This document shows positions 8,528 through 15,700 of a stretch of DNA of 22,335 nucleotides, in pieces. Source of the DNA: an uncultured Actinobaculum sp. (GTDB lineage: Bacteria; Actinomycetota; Actinomycetes; Actinomycetales; Actinomycetaceae); NCBI GenBank assembly GCA_938020505.1, contig CALIHR010000050.1, positions 1-22,335 on the forward strand. The letters are read 5' to 3'. The notes below the pieces were generated by a model. That model was not told the DNA's origin. It did no database searches and saw nothing but the letters and a program-made list of their open reading frames with translations. The translations under genes were made by a program, and so were the position numbers. Position 1 is the first letter of the stretch; every line of letters starts with the position of its first letter.

Positions 8528-8959
8528 TCAGAACAAGCCAGGAATGACCTCGTCTTCGCGGTCGGCGAAGGCGGCTTCCTGCATGTTCAGATACTCATTC
8601 CATGCCGTCAGGTCCCAGATCTCGATCCTGCTCCCTGAGCCGATCACGGCCAGGTCGCGCTCCAATCCGGCGTACTTGCGCAGATTCAAGGGAATGGAGA
8701 TCCGCCCCTGCTTGTCCGGCACTTGGTCATTCGCGCCGGAAAAGAGCACACGTTGATAATCGCGAGCCTCCTTAGAGGTGAGGGGAGCTTGATGAAGCTT
8801 CGTTTGAAACTCCTCGAACTCCTCGATGGTGAAGACGAACAGGCAATGCTCCTGCCCCCTGGTGATGACCAGCCCGCGCTGGAGCTGGTCGCGGAACTTC
8901 GCGGGCAAGATCAGACGACCCTTGTCATCGAGCTTTGGCTCGTATGTGCCCAGAAACAC
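8528..8959 (-). CDS. mraZ: transcriptional regulator MraZ
   Basis: DNA-binding protein of the SpoVT/AbrB-like fold that heads the dcw operon and, in studied bacteria, regulates its own promoter. With the GTG start at 8959 it is exactly 143 residues, the common family length, and opens with the canonical FLGTYEPKLDDKGRL. The two half-domains each carry a conserved signature: DDKGRLILPAKFRD (11-24) and PDKQGRISIPLNLRKYAGL (81-99). A longer in-frame reading to 9043 exists, but it would read through the promoter and MraZ-box region. GTG is preceded by GGGAGG at an eight-base spacing, which decides the start. Confidence 0.96.
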   Translation of the reverse strand: MFLGTYEPKLDDKGRLILPAKFRDQLQRGLVITRGQEHCLFVFTIEEFEEFQTKLHQAPLTSKEARDYQRVLFSGANDQVPDKQGRISIPLNLRKYAGLERDLAVIGSGSRIEIWDLTAWNEYLNMQEAAFADREDEVIPGLF

Positions 8960-8973
8960 CGCGTCCACCTCCC
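8960..8973 (-). promoter_or_regulatory. ribosome binding site that fixes the GTG start of mraZ
   Basis: The minus strand reads GGGAGG, eight bases, then GTG. This is a strong Shine-Dalgarno at good spacing, with the encoded protein starting at the conserved FLGTYEP. It supports the 143-residue product over the longer open frame. Confidence 0.8.
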
Positions 8974-8985
8974 TCTCGACGCTGG

Positions 8986-9012
8986 CCACCACTTTACTCC
9001 ACTTCCCCCCAC
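8986..9012 (-). promoter_or_regulatory. MraZ box: three GTGG repeats with 10-bp period
   Basis: On the minus strand GTGG begins at 9012, 9002 and 8992, one helical turn apart (GTGGGGGGAA, GTGGAGTAAA, GTGGTGGCCA). In characterised bacteria MraZ binds short G-rich repeats at this ~10-bp period upstream of its own gene. The location, 27-33 bp before the mraZ start, fits an autoregulatory operator for the whole dcw operon. The pattern is seen directly; binding is inferred. Confidence 0.75.
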
Positions 9013-9054
9013 AAGCAAGGGTCCCTCGGGGGTGTTTTGTCAAAGAAGATCATA
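9013..9054 (-). promoter_or_regulatory. candidate dcw/mraZ promoter region
   Basis: The minus strand has a consensus -35 hexamer TTGACA at 9043-9038. A weak -10 (TTGCTT, 9018-9013) at 19-bp spacing lies immediately before the first MraZ repeat. Alternatively, TATGAT at 9054-9049 is a good -10 without a good -35, which would give a leader of about 80 nt containing the MraZ boxes. I cannot decide between the two. Confidence 0.45.
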
Positions 9055-9621
9055 CGCATCAAGGGAAAACCACGGTGGAGGGCAACTGTACCCATCACGT
9101 CACATTTTTGTTGAAACTCTCCGTCTGCAGGCGGAGAACGACGCCGCAAATCGGCTGTTTTCCGGGAGTCTTCGCACCTGTGGGGCGAAGTGGAGGGACG
9201 CCCGGGACGGAGTGGAGGGACGCCGACGGCGCGGCCACGAAGCGAAGCCGGCCCCGTGGAGCGGAATGGAAGCGACCCGTGACGCGAAGCGGACCGGCGG
9301 CGCGGAGCATGGCAGGGCGACGCGGCGGAGGAAAGTGGAAGGCGCAATGGAGCGTCGCAGCGGATCGCGTCGACGCGATCCGGCATGTCAATGCCATACG
9401 GGCGATCTGACCGAAGGAATCGCCTTACGCCGCCGTGCACCCGGGCAAGCCGATGCCGCACAGGGCGAGGCACAGGGTGTCGCCCCGCGCGCTCGAAGAG
9501 GTTGACTGGAGCGTGTCTAACCCGACGGGAAGGCTTCAATGCATCTCGCCGGGAGGCCGTCAGCCGTCGTTGAAGGGTTCGGCCGTTCGGCCGCGGCGCG
9601 ATTCGCGCCGGTCAACGCAAG
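9055..9621. other. long intergenic region without a convincing gene
   Basis: No reading frame here looks coding: the open frames translate to Arg/Pro-rich shadow peptides with no family motif. Visible elements are a small hairpin at 9119-9136 (CTCCG/CGGAG arms), a direct repeat AGTGGAGGGACGCC at 9189-9202 and 9211-9224 (22-bp offset), and a stretch around 9235-9300 rich in GAAGCG-like words. There are also the palindrome at 9361-9382 and a GGCAT/ATGCC hairpin at 9382-9395. A TTGACT occurs at 9502-9507 on the plus strand without a partner -10. Confidence 0.6.
9361..9382. repeat. perfect 22-bp palindrome
   Basis: The 22 bases are identical to their own reverse complement, centred on GTCGAC (CGGATCGCGT followed by its mirror). 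A second short inverted repeat (GGCAT, four-base loop, ATGCC) begins at its right-hand end. It could be a dimeric-protein operator or a cruciform/hairpin in RNA. It does not match the parS consensus and has no T-run, so it is not a standard terminator. Confidence 0.6.
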
Positions 9622-9655
9622 AGGCCCGCTCGACGTCGCCGGGCCTTTGTTTGTG
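9622..9655. terminator. terminator-like hairpin after the DUF3040 gene
   Basis: A 7-bp perfect stem AGGCCCG/CGGGCCT (9622-9628 with 9640-9646) and an 11-base loop lie 15 bases beyond the DUF3040 stop on the minus strand. The T-rich tract (TTGTTTGTG, 9647-9655) is on the plus-strand side, so the better Rho-independent terminator is for plus-strand transcription. In the minus direction the tail is only CTTGCGTT. Confidence 0.55.
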
Positions 9656-9661
9656 CACGCC

Positions 9662-10066
9662 TTAGCGGCGGCGGCGCTTCTCCCACTCCTCGGCCTGCTT
9701 GGCCATGAAATCCTGGAAACGGCTGGATCGAGGAGTCTTTGGCCTCTTCGGCCCGGGATCGCCGTTCTCCGCTTTTTCGACGGGGAAGGACTTGACGCCT
9801 GCCGTCATGTACCAGGTTCCGAGGAACATGACGACAATCCCGAGGAGACCCACGATCTCCATCTCGGCCGAGACGCCGAGGGTGAGGACGGCAATGCCTC
9901 CAAAGACGACGAGAAGGCCAAGGACGAGATGGCGAATCGACACTTGGCGGGCCGCCGCCTTCGGCGACGGCTTCGGCTTGAGGGTGTCGGCGAACCCGGG
10001 ATCCTCGTCGGACAGCTGGGCTTCCAGCTCTTCCAACATCTTCCGTTCATATTCGGAAAGGGCCAT
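9662..10066 (-). CDS. DUF3040 family membrane protein
   Basis: 134-residue protein of a family of unknown function that commonly sits just upstream of mraZ in Actinobacteria. Seen: the diagnostic N-terminus MALSEYERKMLEELEAQLS followed by DEDPGFA (about 20-26), two membrane segments in hairpin form (about 45-65 and 70-90), and a charged cytoplasmic C-terminus ending EEWEKRRRR. AGAGGAG upstream of the ATG supports the start. It is 81 bp downstream of dinB on the same strand, so it may be co-transcribed with dinB or use its own promoter. Its function is unknown; a cell-envelope role is only suggested by its neighbours. Confidence 0.9.
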   Translation of the reverse strand: MALSEYERKMLEELEAQLSDEDPGFADTLKPKPSPKAAARQVSIRHLVLGLLVVFGGIAVLTLGVSAEMEIVGLLGIVVMFLGTWYMTAGVKSFPVEKAENGDPGPKRPKTPRSSRFQDFMAKQAEEWEKRRRR

Positions 10067-10147
10067 GGGTTCTCCTCTGTCGTCGGCGTACCCGTTAAGA
10101 ATATCCCGAAGGTACGAGCGGCAAAAGTTACGTGGGCAACCAAGATG
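10067..10147 (-). promoter_or_regulatory. dinB-DUF3040 gap with candidate promoter
   Basis: This 81-bp spacer is AT-richer than its surroundings. It contains, on the minus strand, a possible -10 TATTCT preceded at 15-17 bp by TTGCCG/TTTTGC, then the AGAGGAG ribosome site. The match is weak. No hairpin with a T-run is evident for dinB termination. Confidence 0.3.
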
Positions 10148-11593
10148 TCATAGTTTCTGGGGCGGCGGAGTCCATTCACCTCCGGGTGAACGCGGCCTTC
10201 CCCCGTTTTGGAGGCCTCCTCGGTTTTGCCGATCTGCTGCGTTCCGTCCGCCTCCCCTATTTTCAGGGAGCCTTTCCCTGTCCGCCTCCTTGTCCGCTTC
10301 GAGGAGCCTCTCCTCGTTCGCGCCGATGAGGCTTCCCGGACCGGCGAATGAGGGGCCGAACTTGTCGCAAATGCGGTCGAGCGCCGCCTCCGCCCGTTCA
10401 AGACGGGGATTGACGCCGAAAGCCTGATGAATGCCCTCATCCGATTCGCCTCCGAAGGCCCAGGCTTCGTCGTCGGAATCCGCGCCCAAAGCCAGCTGTA
10501 TGCCCTCGCGCGGATCGATTGTCTGCTCGGCGCGCAGGCCCAAGAGGCGCAGCCCGTCGTCGGAGACGGCCACCGAATCGAAGAGGCGCTTGGCGCCCGT
10601 GTAGAGGTCCGCCGCCAGATCCGTCGGCCGGGCGAAGGTCGTGCTGCGGGTGATGGTCGTGAAGTCGGCGAAGCGGACCTTGATCGCGACCGTCCGGGCG
10701 GTCAGACCCGCGCGCCGCAGTCTGCGCGCGGTGGCGTGGGCCTGAGCCAGAAGGATCTTTTCAAGTTTGCCGCGGTCGGCCACGTGTTCGAAGAAAGTCA
10801 CCTCTTTGCCGATCGACTTCTCCTCGCGAGAGGTTTGGACGGGACGCGGGTCCTGCCCCATCGCCAGCCTGTACAGATGCGTTCCGTGGGCGCGGCCGAG
10901 GATCCTGGTCAGACGTTCCGGCCCCGCGTCGGCGAGTTCCCCCACTGTCTCGATTCCCTGGTTGGCCAGGCGCGCCCTCGTTTTCTCTCCCACGCCCCAC
11001 AGCGCCCCCACCGGCAGCCCGTGCAGGAAGGCGATCGTGGCCGAGCGGGGTATGAGGAGCAGTCCGTCAGGTTTCGCGTGGGCCGAGGCGATCTTGGCGA
11101 CGTGCTTCGTCGCAGCGATGCCAACCGACGCCGGAACTCCTACCTCGCGCCGGATGCGCGCCCGCAGATCCTTGGCGATGCGGACGGGCCCTCCCATGAG
11201 GCGCCGCGCGCCGCCGACGTCGAGAAAGGCCTCGTCCACCGAAAGCTTCTCCACAAGCGGGGTGACGTCGTGCAGTATGTCCATGATCTGCCGCGACACC
11301 TCCGAGTACCTGTCGTGGCGCGGAGGAATCATCGTCAGATGCGGACAGGCCCGGAGGGCGCGGGCCACAGGCATTGCCGAGTTCACGCCGAATTCGCGGG
11401 CCTCGTAGGAGGCCGCCGAAACGACGCCGCGCTCGGCTCCCCCGACGGCGACCGGTTTCCCCGCAAGTTCCGGGCGATCGAGCAGCTCGACCGACACGAA
11501 GAAGGCGTCCATGTCGACGTGGAGCATGCCGACGTCAGAATCGTCGTCGCCCCAGAATCGACGGGCTTCTTTCGACCGCGGCGCTCGGGACAT
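10148..11593 (-). CDS. dinB: DNA polymerase IV (Y-family translesion polymerase)
   Basis: Error-prone translesion DNA polymerase. 481 residues. Seen: palm motif LHVDMDAFFVSVE (24-36; Asp27 and Asp29 metal ligands, Phe32 steric gate), SYEAREFGVNSAMPVARALR (62-81), KLSVDEAFLDVGG (116-128; Asp120 and Glu121 catalytic), IASAHAKPDGLLLIP, the helix-hairpin-helix LWGVGEKTRARLANQG, and a little-finger domain ending near DKFGPSFAGPGSLI. IQLALG lies where related enzymes carry a clamp-binding QLxLF-like peptide. About 58 further residues form a Gly/Arg/Asn/Pro-rich tail. The start is ATG 11593, preceded by AAAGGAGG. An in-frame ATG at 11758 would overlap the divergent gene and gives Arg-rich nonsense. 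Confidence 0.93.
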   Translation of the reverse strand: MSRAPRSKEARRFWGDDDSDVGMLHVDMDAFFVSVELLDRPELAGKPVAVGGAERGVVSAASYEAREFGVNSAMPVARALRACPHLTMIPPRHDRYSEVSRQIMDILHDVTPLVEKLSVDEAFLDVGGARRLMGGPVRIAKDLRARIRREVGVPASVGIAATKHVAKIASAHAKPDGLLLIPRSATIAFLHGLPVGALWGVGEKTRARLANQGIETVGELADAGPERLTRILGRAHGTHLYRLAMGQDPRPVQTSREEKSIGKEVTFFEHVADRGKLEKILLAQAHATARRLRRAGLTARTVAIKVRFADFTTITRSTTFARPTDLAADLYTGAKRLFDSVAVSDDGLRLLGLRAEQTIDPREGIQLALGADSDDEAWAFGGESDEGIHQAFGVNPRLERAEAALDRICDKFGPSFAGPGSLIGANEERLLEADKEADRERLPENRGGGRNAADRQNRGGLQNGGRPRSPGGEWTPPPQKL

Positions 11594-11694
11594 CCGTCCT
11601 CCTTTCTCACGCGACAAGCCTACGCTCAGGCGCCGTCGCTTTTCTGACCGCGCAAAACGCCCGGTCCGCCTGCCACGGCGCCCTCGAGTCTCGA

Positions 11695-11706
11695 TAGGCT
11701 CGTGGC
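11695..11706 (+). promoter_or_regulatory. candidate -10 element giving a leaderless transcript
   Basis: TAGGCT at 11695-11700 fits the TANNNT -10 pattern and ends six bases before the ATG of the spermidine-synthase-like gene. That would place the transcription start at or next to the start codon. There is no Shine-Dalgarno in front of that ATG. The -35 region has no recognisable hexamer. Confidence 0.4.
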
Positions 11707-12672
11707 ATGAAGCGCGCATCATCCAGAACCCAGCTGCCCGAGGGGCCCGTCGCCACAACGTACGCCACCGCGGAACTCGTCAGGGCGCGGACCAACCCCT
11801 CGCAGGTCCTCCTTTTGTTGAACGGCGTCGAGTCTTCGAGTCTGGACCTCGCCGATCCGGAGTACCTGGATTTCGAGTATATGCAGCACATTCGCCTCAT
11901 ACTCGAGTCGCGCTGGGATCAAGGCGAGCGCCGCGGTCAAGACGAACGCCGCGCCGTCGAGGCGGGCGTCGAGGCGGGCAGGGCGGCCGAAGGCCGCGTT
12001 TCCCGCCGCACGAGGGTGCTTCATCTGGGAGGCGCCGGCTGCGCGCTTGCCAGGGCGTTGGGGGCCCGCAGGGAGCTGCATCAGGTCGCCGTCGAGATCG
12101 ACCCCGAACTGGCCAGGCTGGTGCGCGAGTGGTTTCCGCTGCCGCGCTCGCCTTTTCTGAAGATCAGGGTCGGGGATGCCAGGCACGTCCTCGACTCGAC
12201 GAAAGCAAATTGGAACGCGATCGTCCGCGACGCTTTCACGGGCAGGGAGGTGCCGGCGCATCTGCGAACGGCGGAATCCGCGAAACGAGCGGCCGATATT
12301 TTGGAGCCGGGAGGGATTTACGTTCTCAACGCGGTCGCTTCGGCGGGGATTCGGCGGCTCGACGAGGACGTCGCGGCCATGGCGGCCGCGTTTCCCAATA
12401 TCGTCGCGATAGCTGATCCGGCCGTTTTCAGCGGAAAGCGTTTCGGCAACTTCGTCGTGGCGGGCTCCGACGCGCGTTTTCCGGTCGAGGCGATCGAGCG
12501 GGAAGTGCGCAAGTTCCCGCTGCCGACGAAGTTTTTCGACGACGACGCCTTGCGCTCCCGGGCGGCCTCCGTCAGACCGTTGACGGACTCCCTTGCAGGA
12601 TGGCCGCGAGCGACGAGCCCGAGGCAACGTCGTCCGCGTTCCATGCCGACGGCCTCGGCGCAGCCCGAGTAA
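11707..12672 (+). CDS. spermidine synthase-like (SAM-fold) protein
   Basis: 321 residues with the class I SAM-binding fold of the spermidine synthase superfamily: VLHLGGAGCALARAL (about 103-117, glycine loop), VAVEIDPELARLVREWF (acidic end of strand 2), IRVGDARHVLDS (strand 3 Asp), and NAIVRDAFTGREVPAHLRTAE (strand 4). The N-terminal part before residue 100 lacks the usual beta-hairpin substrate domain signature. The aminopropyltransferase GGGDG and catalytic Asp motifs are not evident. True polyamine synthesis is therefore doubtful; stand-alone proteins of this kind are common in Actinobacteria with unknown substrates. It is divergent from dinB (113-bp gap) and convergent with the PAC2 gene. 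The last ~30 residues are Arg/Pro/Ser-rich and probably disordered. Confidence 0.8.
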   Translation: MKRASSRTQLPEGPVATTYATAELVRARTNPSQVLLLLNGVESSSLDLADPEYLDFEYMQHIRLILESRWDQGERRGQDERRAVEAGVEAGRAAEGRVSRRTRVLHLGGAGCALARALGARRELHQVAVEIDPELARLVREWFPLPRSPFLKIRVGDARHVLDSTKANWNAIVRDAFTGREVPAHLRTAESAKRAADILEPGGIYVLNAVASAGIRRLDEDVAAMAAAFPNIVAIADPAVFSGKRFGNFVVAGSDARFPVEAIEREVRKFPLPTKFFDDDALRSRAASVRPLTDSLAGWPRATSPRQRRPRSMPTASAQPE

Positions 12673-12799
12673 GCCAGCCGAGCCTGAATCCGGGCGTACT
12701 TGCCGGAGCCGGCGCGGAGCGCGCCCATGACGGGAAATCCGACCGGGCTGCGAGGCTTTGCGACCGGGAAGACGAGGACGGCCCGGCGGGCGGCGCGGA
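12673..12799. other. convergent intergenic region
   Basis: 127 bp between the stops of the spermidine-synthase-like gene and the PAC2 gene. It contains a short perfect stem GGCGCG/CGCGCC with a three-base loop (12711-12725). There is no T-run on either side, so it is only a weak candidate bidirectional terminator. Nothing else was recognised. Confidence 0.35.
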
Positions 12800-15700
12800 T
12801 CAGGCGGAGTGCTTTCCTCGCCGACGTTTGACTTGGCCTTGGCCGGGATCGGGCAGCTGCTCGACATTCGATGAGGGCAAGCCGGCAGGCGGGATGGGGT
12901 CCGCGCCGACGCCGCCGAGCGGATCGGCCTCGTTCGGCACGGAAGCCGTCGGAGCGGCTCCGGGATCCCTCGCCACACCGATTTCGTTTGCGGCTGCGCC
13001 GTCTGCCGCGTCGCCAGACGGCTCGCCTTCGCCGGGGGATTCAGGGTTCTGACCCGTGTTCCCCGCGCCGTCGGGCGCTGTTTCATCCGAGGCGAGAGCT
13101 TCGCCGTCGGCCTTCGCCGGGGCGTCCTGCTCGGGCAGTTCGCTGGAAGCCTCCTGTTCGGCCCGTTCGCTGGAAGCCGCAGCCAGGGCGTCCGCTTCGG
13201 GGGAATCTTTCAACACGAGAGTCTGCATCCGTTCAAGCGCAGAGTGCCCGGGGGTGTCCTCCGCGGACATCGCAGCGCCGAAAACGTGGGGCGCGAAGAC
13301 GATGTTGTGGGGCGCATTCGCGTCCTCCTGAGGCACGACGGCGTCGCTTCCGAATCCAAGGGCTTCGTCCCAGCCCCGGACGGGCCATGCGTCATCCCCG
13401 CCGCTTTGGACGCCGGAGGGAAGGAACCCCTCCTCGGACGCGTCTGCCTCGTATCCGGCTGCTTGGCCCCCGTCGCCCGTTGTGAAAGAGACTCCTTCGA
13501 ATTGACGCTGCGGCATGCCCTCTTCGCCCGCGGGCAAGTCGTTCGGCCCTCCGAACGCGCTCGGCGATTCGAGGGGCCCGGATGAGTCGAACGAGGCAGC
13601 AGGCTCGAACGAGCCGGCGGAGTCAAATGAAACAGGCGGTTCAAGCTCGTTGGGCCGCTCCCAAGCCTCGGGATCCTCAACCGAGCCCGCCTCGCTCGGC
13701 GGCCCGGCCATCGCGCTGTCCGCCAAGGCGGCGTCGACCACGGACACGTGCTCCGCAGAGGTTTCGGCCGGTGCGCCGTCCGTGTTGGAGGGCTGTTCGG
13801 CGGAGTCCCCCATCATCGACTCAATGACTTCCGATTCTGTGATGAGAAGGCCGGCATCCGCTTCAGTCTCGGCAGCGGCGGCCTCGAAGCCGGCGACCGT
13901 GTCTTCGGAGCCCGCGTCGACGGCGTCCAAGCTGACGCCGTCGTCTGCCGCGTCTTCGGCGTCCTCGCCGGGAGCGCCGTTTTCACCGAAATCTTGCACG
14001 TGGTTTTCGGGGGCGTTCCAGCCCGAGCTTTCGACCGCGGCGACGTCGATGTCCTCCGAAGCCGAAAGCGGCTCGAGAGCCTCCGACGGATCCAAAACTT
14101 CACCGGTCTCCCCGTTCTGCTCGGACGGATCTGGAACGTCCGGCAAATTCTTCAAGAAAGCCTTGATGCGCCCCAAAGCCGAGAGCGGTTCGAGGGTCTC
14201 GCCCGAATCGAGGACTTCGCCGGGTTCCTCATTGTCGGCGGACTCCCCCGCACCGACCGCATGGGCTTCGGCAAGCTCCTCGGCACGGACGTGCCCGTAA
14301 GATTCGGCCTGCCCGTAAGATTCGACTTTCCCGTAGAGACCGTCGTTTTCGCCGCGTTGACCGGCTTCGCCGATGTCGCAAGCTTCACGTCCGTAGACGC
14401 CGTCCGCTTCGCTCTCCCCTGCTTCAGCGGCGCTTTCGAATTCGCCCACGCTGTCAGCTTCGACGCCGGCCTGCGAGGCCTCCTCCTGATCCTCACGCTT
14501 GAAAGCGGCGTCAAGATCGTCGCCCAGATTCGACGCGCCGTCCCTCGGGTCCGATTCCCCGCGGGTTTCTAGGCCCGATTCCCCGCGGAGTTCCCCTGGG
14601 ACGACGTCGGCGTCGTCAAAATCGGCGACGTCAACGCGGTCGCGTGCGGCGTCGGCTTCAGCCAGAGCGTCCGATTCAGCCGGAGCGTCCGATTCAGCCG
14701 GAGTGTCCGCTTCCTCACCAGCGTCGGCCTGAACGTCCGCCACGTTGTCCGCGACTGCAACGTCCCCTGCGTCGTTCTCAGACCTTTCCGAGACGGCGGC
14801 AAGATCCTCATCGCTCTCGAAGCCGACGGCGACGCCCGCCTCGGCCTCAGCAACGGCGTTGCCTTCAAGCTCGACAGACTCCGCGACGCCCGCCTCGTTC
14901 TCCGGGGCCTCTGCCTCGTCCTCCGCGACGCCCGCCTCGTTTTCGCCGACGGCCAAGCCTTCGGCCGAGGCGGCGGCGCTTTCCGCCGCAGCGCCCTCGG
15001 GGCTTTCCGCCGCCGGCGCATCGGCGGCCTCTTGGGCGGAATCCCTGCCATTCCCTTCGTCATCCGCGGAGCGTTCGGGCGCCTCGGCGCCTCCCCCGGC
15101 TTGCTGGCCTCTCATGGCTGAAACGTCGAATGCGGGGCCTTCGCCCACTCCGGGCTCGCCGGGAAGAAAGCCCTGGTAGCGCTCCATCTTCCGCAGCAGC
15201 CCTTGCGGATCGAAGGTCTTTTCCGAAGCCGAGGCGCGCGGCGAGGAAACTCCCGCGAGGAACTGCTCGGCGGCGCGGCCGATTTCATCCACTGTGGGAA
15301 CTCGCAGTTCCGGCTTGGGCGCAGTGACGTATCCGCGCACCGAGCCGTTCGCGTCATAGTCTTTCTCGAGCTTGTCGATGAATTGGGCCAGCTCCTCATT
15401 GCCTTCGATGGCCGAAGAGTAGGCTTCGACCTCCTCGGCCGCGGCCTGCTCCAGATCGCCCAAGGGGAAGTAGAGCCCGCTGAGCGACGACGTCAGCCCG
15501 AGGGCCCCGGCGGCCCCGGTGAAATAACGATCGCCGGCCAGGTAGACGGGCACCCGAACGGCTACATTGGTGTGCGAGATGCCCAGCTTCGCAGTATGGA
15601 ACTCGACATAGTCGGCGAAGCCGGCGGTGAACCAGAAGTCCGCCTCAAACACCTGGCCCTCGCGTTTGTCGGCCGTGCGGACGACCATGTCGGCCGGCCT

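Noticed and set aside
8960..9043. N-terminal extension of mraZ to 9043
   Set aside because: It would translate the promoter and MraZ-box region and precede the canonical FLGTYEP start of the family.
9361..9382. parS or replication-origin site
   Set aside because: The palindrome does not match the parS consensus, and no DnaA-box cluster or dnaA/gyrB genes are nearby.
8994..9539. Possible protein gene in the dcw-upstream gap (several frames on both strands)
   Set aside because: Arg/Pro/Ser-rich translations without motifs or ribosome sites; they disagree with the coding pattern of the neighbours.
9060..9540. RNase P RNA (rnpB)
   Set aside because: GAGGAAAGT occurs at about 9327-9335, but the surrounding conserved helices and the rest of the rnpB core are not present on either strand.
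11594..11758. Upstream start for dinB at 11758
   Set aside because: The extra 55 residues are Arg-rich and overlap the start of the divergent gene; ATG 11593 has a strong AAAGGAGG.
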